From NCBI RefSeq assembly GCF_001591685.1, contig NZ_BCVJ01000011.1, positions 1 through 42,841 on the forward strand: a DNA stretch of 42,841 nucleotides, in the 5' to 3' direction. The translations under genes and the position numbers were made by a program. How positions within the stretch are numbered: position 1 is the first letter of the stretch; each line of letters opens with the position of its first letter. Under the pieces are notes generated by a model. The model searched no databases, had not been told where the DNA came from, and was given only the letters and a program-made list of their open reading frames with translations. This document shows positions 27,739 to 34,893 of this stretch, piece after piece. This DNA is from Ligilactobacillus murinus DSM 20452 = NBRC 14221 (GTDB lineage: Bacteria; Bacillota; Bacilli; Lactobacillales; Lactobacillaceae).

Positions 27739-28776
27739 ATGATAGAATTAGAAAATGTTTCTGTTGTATTTGGTAATGATGAGAAAAAAGTCGAAGCAGT
27801 CAAACATGTCAACTTAAAGATCGCTAAAGGAACTATTTTTGGGATCGTTGGTTATTCGGGTGCTGGGAAAAGTACACTGGTCCGTGTTATCAATCGGTTG
27901 CAACGACCAACGACGGGAATTGTGAGAATTGAAGATTGTGTATTAAACGAATTGAATGAAAAAGAGTTGCGTCAAAAAAGAAAAGAGATCGGGATGATCT
28001 TTCAGCACTTTAATTTGTTAGAGACGCGTACGATCGGCGAAAATGTTTCATTTCCGCTTAAATATAATAATATTTCTAAAGAAAAGCAACGAGCTAAAGT
28101 GGCAGAATTACTCAAATTAGTGGGATTAGAAGATAAAGTCGATGCTTATCCCAGCCAATTGTCGGGTGGACAAAAGCAACGGGTCGCGATCGCTAGAGCT
28201 TTAGCGTCGGAACCTAAGATACTACTCTGTGATGAAGCGACAAGTGCTTTAGATCCTAAAACAACTAAACAGATCCTGGAGCTATTACAGCATTTGAATA
28301 GAGAATTGAAGCTAACGATCGTATTGATCACGCATGAAATGCAGGTCGTAAAAGAGATCTGTCATCAAGCAGCGGTGATGTCTAAGGGTGAGATCGTTGA
28401 GAAAGGCACGGTACTACAACTTTTTAGTAAACCACAAAAGAAATTGACCGCAGAATTCATTAAAACAGCCTTTCAACAAGAGGAAATCATTTCCAAGTTA
28501 CTGCAACACACCGATCTTAAAGCAGATGAGACACTGGTAGAATTGGCCTATACGGGAGATATCACTAATGAGCCGTTACTCATCGAGCTATATGAAAAAT
28601 TTCGGATCATCGCTAATGTTTTATACGGTAATATCGAGTATTTGCAAGAGACCCCGATGGGAAAACTGATCGTCAGTTTTAAGGGAAGCGAAGCAAATAA
28701 AACGAAGAGTCTTGCGTATTTAAAAAGTAGGGGATTAAAAGTTAGGTCGCTAGAAATAACAACACTTGGTGTGTAG
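27739..28776 (+). CDS. metN: Methionine ABC transporter ATP-binding protein MetN
   Basis: A 345-residue ATPase. Walker A is GYSGAGKST (38-46), the signature is LSGGQKQR (141-148), Walker B is ILLCDEA (161-167), and a C-terminal NIL regulatory domain (about 260-340) binds methionine in MetN proteins. The second ATG (27739) is used because AGGAG at 27724-27728 gives proper spacing; the first (27730) is too close. It is the first gene of an operon behind the Met T-box. Confidence 0.92.
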   Translation: MIELENVSVVFGNDEKKVEAVKHVNLKIAKGTIFGIVGYSGAGKSTLVRVINRLQRPTTGIVRIEDCVLNELNEKELRQKRKEIGMIFQHFNLLETRTIGENVSFPLKYNNISKEKQRAKVAELLKLVGLEDKVDAYPSQLSGGQKQRVAIARALASEPKILLCDEATSALDPKTTKQILELLQHLNRELKLTIVLITHEMQVVKEICHQAAVMSKGEIVEKGTVLQLFSKPQKKLTAEFIKTAFQQEEIISKLLQHTDLKADETLVELAYTGDITNEPLLIELYEKFRIIANVLYGNIEYLQETPMGKLIVSFKGSEANKTKSLAYLKSRGLKVRSLEITTLGV

Positions 28777-28808
28777 TTACAAATCGAAAAATAAAGAGGT
28801 GACAGATA

Positions 28809-29489
28809 ATGCAAACGATTTTTGAAAAATATTTGCCTAATGTAGCAAATGATCCACAGGTCTTTTTTGAAGCCACTTGGCAGACGATCTACATGACATT
28901 TTGGACAGCCTTGATCGGAGGAGCATTGGGGTTAGTCTTAGGCGTGATCTTAGTTGTCAGTCGACCGGGCGGACTTTATGAAAATAAGCTGATATTTTGG
29001 CTGTTAGATAAAGTGATCAACTTAGTCCGCTCAGTTCCATTTATCATTTTACTAGCTCTTTTAGCCGTTGTGACACAATTTATCGTCAAAACAACGATCG
29101 GGGCGAAAGCGGCTTTAGTCCCACTGATAGCCACGGTGATCCCCTTTTTTGCTCGTCAAGTCGAGACCGCATTATTAGAGGTCGATCCAGGCCTGATCGA
29201 AGCGGCCCAAGCGATGGGGCTCAGTCGCTTAGGGATCATTTGGCGAGTATACATACGAGAAGGACTCAGCAGTTTGATCCGCGTATCTGCCTTAACAATG
29301 ATCAGCATCATCGGTTTGACGGCGATGGCGGGAGCTGTTGGGGCTGGTGGTTTAGGCGATCTGGCCATCTCACAGGGATATAATCGCTTTGAAAATGATG
29401 TGACGGTGGTCGCCACGGCCTTGATACTAGTCTTAGTCTTTTTAAGTCAGTATATCAGTAATTTATTGATCAAAAAAATTTCACATTAA
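28809..29489 (+). CDS. metI: Methionine ABC transporter permease MetI
   Basis: A 226-residue permease with five hydrophobic segments. The cytoplasmic EAA loop is seen as EAAQAMGLSRLGIIWRVYIR (about 138-157). The ribosome site is AGAGGTGA. It lies 32 bases after metN and 15 before metQ. Confidence 0.92.
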   Translation: MQTIFEKYLPNVANDPQVFFEATWQTIYMTFWTALIGGALGLVLGVILVVSRPGGLYENKLIFWLLDKVINLVRSVPFIILLALLAVVTQFIVKTTIGAKAALVPLIATVIPFFARQVETALLEVDPGLIEAAQAMGLSRLGIIWRVYIREGLSSLIRVSALTMISIIGLTAMAGAVGAGGLGDLAISQGYNRFENDVTVVATALILVLVFLSQYISNLLIKKISH

Positions 29490-29504
29490 TTGGAGGAACC
29501 TATC

Positions 29505-30335
29505 ATGAAAAAAGTATTCAAGTATTTACTAGTTGCGAGTTTTATTTTAGCTAGCTTTATTTTTGCCACAACTAAAGCCCAAGCAGCTGAAGATAAAACG
29601 GTCAAATTGGGTGTAGTTGGTGCTGATACCGATGTTTGGGACAGTGTAAAAAAACGACTAAAAAAAGAAGGGATCAATATCAAATATGTTAAGTTTTCAG
29701 ACTATAACCAACCAAATAAAGCCTTAGCCACGGGAGATGTAGATCTTAATTCATTTCAAACACAAATTTTCTTAGATAACTACAATAAGGAACGTAAAAC
29801 CGACCTAGTAAGCATCGGCAATACAGTGATAGCGCCACTAGGGATCTATTCTGAGAAAGTAAAGAACGTCAAGTCTTTAAAAAATAAGTCCGTGATAGCC
29901 ATTCCAAATGACCCGACAAATGGTGGGCGGGCTTTGAAACTTTTAGAATCTGCCGGTTTGATCAAATTAAAAAAGAAAAGTGGCGATACACCGACAAAAA
30001 GCGATATCACCAGTAATAAAAAGCATTTAAACATTAAGCAATTAGATGCTTCACAGACAGCTCGTTCATTGCGCTCAGTCGATGCAGCGATCATCAATAA
30101 TGGGGTAGCGGTTGATGCCGGGTTGACGCCTAAAAAAGATGCGATTTATTTAGAGCCACTTGATAAAAAATCACGACCTTATGTAAATGTGATCGCGACC
30201 CGAAAAGAAGATAATAACAATAAGACTTACAAAAAGATCGTAAAAGCCTATCAAACAGAAGAGACTAAAAAAGTGATCGCTAAAACTTCTAAGGGTGGAA
30301 GTGTGGCAGCGTGGGAAAAATTTGGGACTAAATAA
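29505..30335 (+). CDS. metQ: MetQ/NlpA-type substrate-binding protein without lipobox
   Basis: A 276-residue NlpA-family binding protein (TVKLGVVGADTDVWDSVKKR ... FVSYG-like core with NDPTNGGRALKLL). The N-terminus is MKKVFKYLLVASFILASF followed by IFATTKAQAAEDK. This is a Sec signal with a type I-like AQA|A site and no cysteine anywhere, whereas Gram-positive MetQ is normally a lipoprotein. It may be retained by an uncleaved signal or released. The start is fixed by TTGGAGGA at 29490-29497; a longer frame starting at 29490 was rejected. It is third in the metNIQ operon, 13 bases before a peptidase gene. Confidence 0.88.
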   Translation: MKKVFKYLLVASFILASFIFATTKAQAAEDKTVKLGVVGADTDVWDSVKKRLKKEGINIKYVKFSDYNQPNKALATGDVDLNSFQTQIFLDNYNKERKTDLVSIGNTVIAPLGIYSEKVKNVKSLKNKSVIAIPNDPTNGGRALKLLESAGLIKLKKKSGDTPTKSDITSNKKHLNIKQLDASQTARSLRSVDAAIINNGVAVDAGLTPKKDAIYLEPLDKKSRPYVNVIATRKEDNNNKTYKKIVKAYQTEETKKVIAKTSKGGSVAAWEKFGTK

Positions 30336-30348
30336 GTGAGGGGATTTT

Positions 30349-31674
30349 ATGGAAATTGAAGAATACGCATTGAAACATCTAGCAGATCATTTTGATTATC
30401 TCAGAATAAAAACGATCGCAGCTCAAGATAGCGGAATAAAGCAGACCAGTGACTGGTTAGTCGATACTTTTAAAGCGCTCGGGGCGACTAAAACAAAAAC
30501 TTGGACAGAGCATGGCGGAAATCCCGTGATCTTTGCTGAATTTGACGCTGGAAAAGAAAAGACAGTTCTTTTTTACAATCACTATGATACTCAACCAGCC
30601 GAACCGTTAGAGCGTTGGACTAGTGATCCATTTGAGCCAGTTATCCGTGAAGACAAGCTTTTTGCACGTGGTGTTTCTGATGACAAAGGTGAACTAATAG
30701 CCAGATTGATCGTAGTCAAGTACTTCTTACAAAAAGGTGAACTGCCAGTCAACGTTAAGTTTATCGTAGAAGGTGAAGAAGAGATCGGCAGTGCGCATCT
30801 AGCAAAATGTGTTGCCACCCATCAAAAAGAACTTACAGCTGATGTCTGTTTTTGGGAAGGAGGCGGAAAAAATGAAGCTGAGAAGTATCAGATCGTAGGT
30901 GGGGTACGCGGGATCGTTGCCTTAGAGATCGAAGTTGAGACTGCAGACTATGATCTACATTCGTCGTTGGCAAGCTATGCTGAAAGTGCTGCTTGGCGGT
31001 TGGTGCAAGGCTTGGCAAGTCTACGTGATACGAAAGGAAATATTTTGGTCGCTGATCTTAAGACTGATGCCGATGAATTAACTAAGACAGAGAAAAAAGC
31101 CATTGTAAAAAGTCCTTTTGATAAATGCGCAGTTAAAAAAGCAAGTGGACTTAAGCGACCTTTTCTAACTAAAGATCCCAAAAAAGAATTGGTCAATGGA
31201 ATCACCTTAACGATCAATGGAATCACGACTGGTTATCAAGAAGTAGGGGTAAAGACTGTTTTGCCGCGTTATGCAGTCGCAAAGCTCGATTGTCGTTTAA
31301 CACCTAGTCAAGATCCAAGACGAGTAGCTAAGGTGATCGCCCAGCAATTGCGAAAAAATGGTTTTGAAGATCTAAAGGTCAAATATATCGTTGGTCAGAA
31401 AGGTTTTAGAACAGATATAACTTCACCTTTTGTAAGTAAAGCATATCAAGTCGCAAAGAGACGATATGGTGAAGATAATGTATGTTACTTACCCAATGCT
31501 TCTGGAGCAGGTCCGGCTTATGTCTTTGGGGATGATTTAGGGATCCCCGTGATAAGTGGTGGGATCGGCTATGCGCAGAGCAATGAGCATGGGGCTGATG
31601 AAAATATCCGGTTAGTTGATTTTGAGCAATTTACCGGTTATCTTAAAGAGTTGCTAGAAGAAATTGGAAAATAA
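30349..31674 (+). CDS. M20 family metallopeptidase (dipeptidase-like)
   Basis: A 441-residue cytosolic M20/M28-fold peptidase. Metal ligands are seen in YNHYDTQP, GVSDDKGE, EGEEEIGS (catalytic Glu plus metal Glu), EGGGKN and the C-terminal NEHGADENIRL. It includes the central lid/dimerisation domain (about 190-320). It follows metQ by 13 bases with no terminator between, so it is under Met T-box control; release of methionine from small peptides would fit but is inferred. It is a clear paralogue of the gene at 34894. The nearest named families are ArgE/DapE/CNDP-like; specificity is unknown. Confidence 0.85.
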   Translation: MEIEEYALKHLADHFDYLRIKTIAAQDSGIKQTSDWLVDTFKALGATKTKTWTEHGGNPVIFAEFDAGKEKTVLFYNHYDTQPAEPLERWTSDPFEPVIREDKLFARGVSDDKGELIARLIVVKYFLQKGELPVNVKFIVEGEEEIGSAHLAKCVATHQKELTADVCFWEGGGKNEAEKYQIVGGVRGIVALEIEVETADYDLHSSLASYAESAAWRLVQGLASLRDTKGNILVADLKTDADELTKTEKKAIVKSPFDKCAVKKASGLKRPFLTKDPKKELVNGITLTINGITTGYQEVGVKTVLPRYAVAKLDCRLTPSQDPRRVAKVIAQQLRKNGFEDLKVKYIVGQKGFRTDITSPFVSKAYQVAKRRYGEDNVCYLPNASGAGPAYVFGDDLGIPVISGGIGYAQSNEHGADENIRLVDFEQFTGYLKELLEEIGK

Positions 31675-31675
31675 T

Positions 31676-31704
31676 AAAAAGCAAGTCGTTTTGGCTTGCT
31701 TTTT
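31676..31704. terminator. Bidirectional terminator between convergent genes
   Basis: AAAAAGCAAG (31676-31685) and CTTGCTTTTT (31695-31704) form a perfect 10-bp stem with T runs on both strands. Confidence 0.9.
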
Positions 31705-31713
31705 AAGTGGTTA

Positions 31714-32385
31714 TTACTTATTATTTTTCCACTCAAACTTGGTCAAGGAATCATTTTTATTGCTTCCGACTTCGTGTTTGTTTTCATAAAACTCTAGGTC
31801 AAAGTCCTTCTTATTATAGCGGTGTAGAAAGGACTGACTGAGTTTGGCGATCTTTTTTGCGATCTCATTTTTTTCCTTGGCAGGTGTATTGTTGAAGCCA
31901 TTGACAGCAGTAACTTTGACCTCGTCGTCACCATTAAACGTGACTTTAGCGATCATTGTACTCCAAGCAAATTCGGTCTGACCTACTTTAGCATACTCAT
32001 AGGCTTGTTTAAAATATTTGGCAAAGTCTGAATTGATATTTTTTTTCAACGTTTTAGGTGAAACTTTTTTAGCGACACTATCTTTAGTACTGATCAAGGT
32101 ATGATCGTTGACGTTTTCTAAAGTCTCTTTGTCAAAGATCAAAGTCAAGGTCTGTTTATCTTTGATCTGGTAAGTCCAAACGCTGTCTTCATATTTGTTG
32201 TGGGCAGGCTCTCCCAAAATATCGACGACTTGACGTTTATTCATGCCAAGTTTGATCTCTTTGAAGTTCTTAGTGGATACTGTATTAGCTTGGATGTTTT
32301 GGGTCGTTGCTTGATAAGTAAAAGTTCCTGCAAGTCCCAAGCTCAAACATGCAAGACCAAGTACTGATACATATTTAAATTTCAT
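31714..32385 (-). CDS. Secreted protein with SmpA/BamE-like (DUF3862-type) domain
   Basis: A 223-residue protein with an N-terminal signal or anchor segment (KFKYVSVLGLACLSLGLAG). A BamE/BLIP-like fold is suggested by FKEIKLGMNKRQVVDILGEP and VWTYQIKDKQTLTLIF (about 40-95). The C-terminal half (about 110-223) is lysine-rich and unrecognised. The Cys in the signal is not in a good lipobox (GLACLSLG), so lipidation is unlikely. The start has a GGAGG ribosome site. Function is unknown. Confidence 0.7.
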   Translation of the reverse strand: MKFKYVSVLGLACLSLGLAGTFTYQATTQNIQANTVSTKNFKEIKLGMNKRQVVDILGEPAHNKYEDSVWTYQIKDKQTLTLIFDKETLENVNDHTLISTKDSVAKKVSPKTLKKNINSDFAKYFKQAYEYAKVGQTEFAWSTMIAKVTFNGDDEVKVTAVNGFNNTPAKEKNEIAKKIAKLSQSFLHRYNKKDFDLEFYENKHEVGSNKNDSLTKFEWKNNK

Positions 32386-32472
32386 TAAAAAAACCTCCGT
32401 CTTTATCTTAGTCCTCTAAGTGATAAGTAGCAAAGATTTTAACTTATGATCGTGCTGCACTATAAGTGTATT

Positions 32473-32591
32473 TATATAGCTTAGTGAAAAAATATTACCA
32501 AATATGTAGCTTAGTAATACCAATTTTGAAATATTTAAATATGAGATCAAAAAAGTGATATCATATGTGCTATCCATAAAATAGTATGGAT
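32473..32591 (+). promoter_or_regulatory. Direct repeats, extended -10 and hairpin upstream of the truncated gene
   Basis: Two 13-base direct repeats TATRTAGCTTAGT lie 30 bases apart (32473-32485, 32503-32515), about three helical turns. Downstream is an extended -10, TG-A-TATCAT (32559-32564). A perfect inverted repeat ATCCATA/TATGGAT (32572-32578, 32585-32591) follows. Paired direct repeats are typical of response-regulator binding sites, but the regulator is not identifiable here. Confidence 0.35.
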
Positions 32592-32620
32592 AAATAAAGT
32601 GATATTGGGAGGTCATATTT

Positions 32621-32845
32621 ATGAATTTTACGTATTCTGATGGAACTAAAGTTGGTGAGCATGAAAAACATTTGACTAAGGTTGGAACGTTATTTCTTAA
32701 TGCTCCATACACAGTCACCTTTGTTTCAAAAAACAATACTGTATCATTTGTAGACTATGCAACAAATAAAACTTTTTGGCTAGATTCTGGAACTGTATTG
32801 AATTCATGTGGCTTATTGAAAACTGGAGTGGCACAGGTAGAGATC
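32621..32845 (+). pseudogene. 5' fragment of an unknown gene truncated at the IS3 remnant
   Basis: The frame starts at an ATG with a GGGAGG ribosome site. It encodes MNFTYSDGTKVGEHEKHLTK and continues through about 75 native residues. It then reads into antisense IS3 orfB sequence and ends artificially at 32875. Two short beta-rich repeats with a YTVTFVSKNNTVSFVDY segment are visible; no family is recognised. The 3' part is missing because the IS remnant is itself deleted at the same point, so one deletion probably removed both. Confidence 0.55.
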
Positions 32846-33283
32846 AGGAGCTTTCGCCGTAAAATCTCGGCCTAAGACATTTTCTTCATAGTTTGAATAA
32901 CCCGACTTAGTACAACCTTTGCGTTTTCTTCTGATCGATGAAGTTATGCCTAATTTGCGCATTAAACGTTTGATCCGCTTTAGATTATAATATTTACCAT
33001 ATTTTCGTTCGATCAATATTTTAATACGTCTAGATCCATATATGCCCTTTAAAGCGTGAAATTCCTTTTTGATTATCTCACTTAGCCATTCATTTTCTAA
33101 GCATCGATTTGATTTAGGCGCACTTAAGTAGCGATAATAGCCAGAACGAGAGACTTTTAACATTTTACATAGTGATCTGACATTTAGTTTAGGATCATCA
33201 TCTAAGGCTTCCTTGATAGCTTTAAAACGAATCTTTTTAGGTACTTGAATTATCTCCTCCTTTCGATCTCGTCCAATTTTTTT
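32846..33283 (-). pseudogene. IS3-family transposase OrfB, truncated
   Basis: In the -1 frame from the A7 slippery site the product runs GRDRKEEIIQVPKKIRFKAI and then through a stretch containing CKMLKVSRSGYYRYL and IYGSRRI, the HTH_21 region of OrfB. It stops matching after FTAKAP, just before the DDE catalytic domain. About 145 of the usual 280 residues remain; the last 10 codons to 32813 are host sequence. Confidence 0.8.
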
Positions 33284-33936
33284 AAGATGACATTCTCAGT
33301 TTCTAAATATTCGTTTCGTTCTTTTAGGCGTAAGATTTCGAGTTTAAGGCGTTCAGTTTCGGATAAAGTTTCGAATTCACGATCTTTAACGGTCTTTCCA
33401 CGCTTATCTTGAAGGGCAACTTCGCCATCTTTTTCGAACTTTCTGACCCAAGAATAGACTTGCGAGTATGAGATTTTATACTTATCGATCGCCTTTTGGT
33501 AGTCTTTATCATGAGCTAAAGCATATTGAACGATCTCCAAGCGTTCTTTAAAGGTAGTTTTACGGCCATGTTTCATGTTTGCATGTCCTCCAGTGGTTTT
33601 AAAGCTTTTACCACTAGTATACAATCTAATCCATTGGCGTAAAACTTCACGACTTGAAATGTTATATTTATCACAACATTTGCGTAAAGAATAACCATTT
33701 TCCAAATAGTCTAGGACAGCATTTAGTTTCAGATCAGCGGGATATCTTTTCCACGTTCGAGACTCTTTTAAGCCATCAATACCATTAGCCTTATATTTTC
33801 GTATCCAGTTCGCTAAAGTATTTTCATCGATACCATATTCTTTACTAATAGTTATTCTGGAATATAGCCCACTAAGATACTTAGTAACAGCATCATACCG
33901 CTCTTCAATAGTGTGTTTAGTAGTTCTTTTAGACAT
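33250..33936 (-). CDS. IS3-family transposase OrfA (HTH)
   Basis: A 228-residue protein with three consecutive helix-turn-helix units (about 8-50, 62-105, 125-165) and a C-terminal leucine-zipper helix (about 195-222), as in IS150-group OrfA. A run of seven A (33283-33277 on the minus strand) near the 3' end is the expected -1 frameshift slippery site for making OrfAB. The frame is intact, but the element lacks its catalytic domain. Confidence 0.88.
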   Translation of the reverse strand: MSKRTTKHTIEERYDAVTKYLSGLYSRITISKEYGIDENTLANWIRKYKANGIDGLKESRTWKRYPADLKLNAVLDYLENGYSLRKCCDKYNISSREVLRQWIRLYTSGKSFKTTGGHANMKHGRKTTFKERLEIVQYALAHDKDYQKAIDKYKISYSQVYSWVRKFEKDGEVALQDKRGKTVKDREFETLSETERLKLEILRLKERNEYLETENVILKKLDEIERRR

Positions 33937-34021
33937 AAAAATCCCTCTAGAATAGAATCACAGAATTTTATTATTTCTGTGTCTACTCTAAGGGGATCAT
34001 ATCAAGGTATATCTGTCTATT

Positions 34022-34453
34022 TTAATTTAGATATTTTTTTGCATCTTGCAAAACTTCGGCTAAGGTGATCGTTTTTAATTCGTTTTCCATAGCTTGTTGG
34101 ATGCGTAATAATTTATCGTCTAAGATATGGTGGATGTTACGCCCAACGGGACAATTAGGGTTAGGATCAGCATGAAAACCAAAGAGCGTGCCATCTTTAA
34201 TGCTATCGACAGCCTGATAGACATCAAATAAGCTGAGTTGCTCGTAGTCTTTGATGATCGAAGCGCCACCTTGACCGCGTTTGACTGCGATCAGGCCAGC
34301 CTTTTTTAATTGAGATAAGATGTTTCTGATGATCACCGGATTGACTTGGACGCTATCAGCTAAGATCTCACTGGTCACTTTTTCTTCTGCTGGAGCAGTA
34401 GCGATATAAGTTAAAATGTGCATAGCGATCGTGAAACGGCTTGAGATCTGCAT
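34022..34453 (-). CDS. Rrf2 family transcriptional regulator
   Basis: A 143-residue winged-helix regulator (MQISSRFTIAMHILTYIATA ... LSQLKKAGLIAVKRGQGGAS). Only one cysteine, in NPNCPVG, lies in the region where IscR/NsrR have three cluster ligands. It therefore resembles the cluster-free YwnA/CymR-like branch. ATG 34453 has an AGAGGTGA ribosome site; the 22-codon upstream extension has none. The gene is divergent from a small membrane protein and may regulate itself via the inverted repeat at 34483-34496. Confidence 0.87.
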   Translation of the reverse strand: MQISSRFTIAMHILTYIATAPAEEKVTSEILADSVQVNPVIIRNILSQLKKAGLIAVKRGQGGASIIKDYEQLSLFDVYQAVDSIKDGTLFGFHADPNPNCPVGRNIHHILDDKLLRIQQAMENELKTITLAEVLQDAKKYLN

Positions 34454-34482
34454 GAATATCACCTCTTTAAATATAACTTCAA

Positions 34483-34496
34483 TATAGTCAACTATA
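34483..34496. promoter_or_regulatory. Inverted repeat, possible Rrf2 operator
   Basis: TATAGT-CA-ACTATA is a perfect 6-bp inverted repeat about 30 bases upstream of the Rrf2 start, in the divergent intergenic region. Confidence 0.4.
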
Positions 34497-34596
34497 CTTT
34501 GCGTGAGTTGTGATGTCAATGGTTACAACATTGAGGTCAATAATTATGTTATAATAAGATTAGATATGGATGCGCTATCACAATAAGGAGGGAACT

Positions 34597-34788
34597 ATGA
34601 AAGCTGACAAGGAGATATTGTATAACGTGATCGGTTATATCATTTGTGATCTGTTTTTGTTTTGGTATTTACCTAATGATACTTGGCTTGAGATCGGAAT
34701 AAACATAGTTATAATGATCGTTGTGATGTTTGGTGTATACATGATTTTAGATGTTATTTTGAAACGTCTGCGAGTTAGGAAAAATTAA
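34597..34788 (+). CDS. Small two-helix membrane protein, unknown function
   Basis: A 63-residue protein with two hydrophobic segments (about 9-27 IIGY-type and 33-56 IGINIVIMIVVMFGVYMILD) and a basic tail KRLRVRKN, so both termini are probably cytoplasmic. The start has an AAGGAGGGA ribosome site. It is divergent from the Rrf2 regulator and has its own terminator. No family is recognised. Confidence 0.65.
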   Translation: MKADKEILYNVIGYIICDLFLFWYLPNDTWLEIGINIVIMIVVMFGVYMILDVILKRLRVRKN

Positions 34789-34796
34789 GCTAGTGG

Positions 34797-34821
34797 GGCG
34801 CTTGTCAGAAGTGCCTTTTTT
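34797..34821 (+). terminator. Rho-independent terminator
   Basis: GGCGCTT (34797-34803) pairs with AAGTGCC (34809-34815) around GTCAG, followed by six T. Confidence 0.85.
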
Positions 34822-34893
34822 GATTGACAACGAAAAATATATTAAATATACTTTAGAAAAAAATGAAGTGATTTTCTAAAGGAAGTGAGCAAT

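Larger units (their letters stand above)
32846..33999 (-). mobile_element. IS3-family (IS150-like) insertion sequence remnant, 3' part deleted
   Basis: One end is preserved: reading from 33999 on the minus strand it starts TGATCCCCTTAGAGTAGACA, the usual IS3 TG end. It contains a full orfA with a leucine zipper and the first half of orfB. The catalytic DDE domain and other end are missing, so it cannot move by itself. The break at about 32846 joins directly to the truncated gene at 32621. Confidence 0.85.

Noticed and set aside
27402-27812. Long open frame on the minus strand between thrS and metN
   Set aside because: It covers the Met T-box leader; its openness follows from leader sequence and the product looks non-coding.
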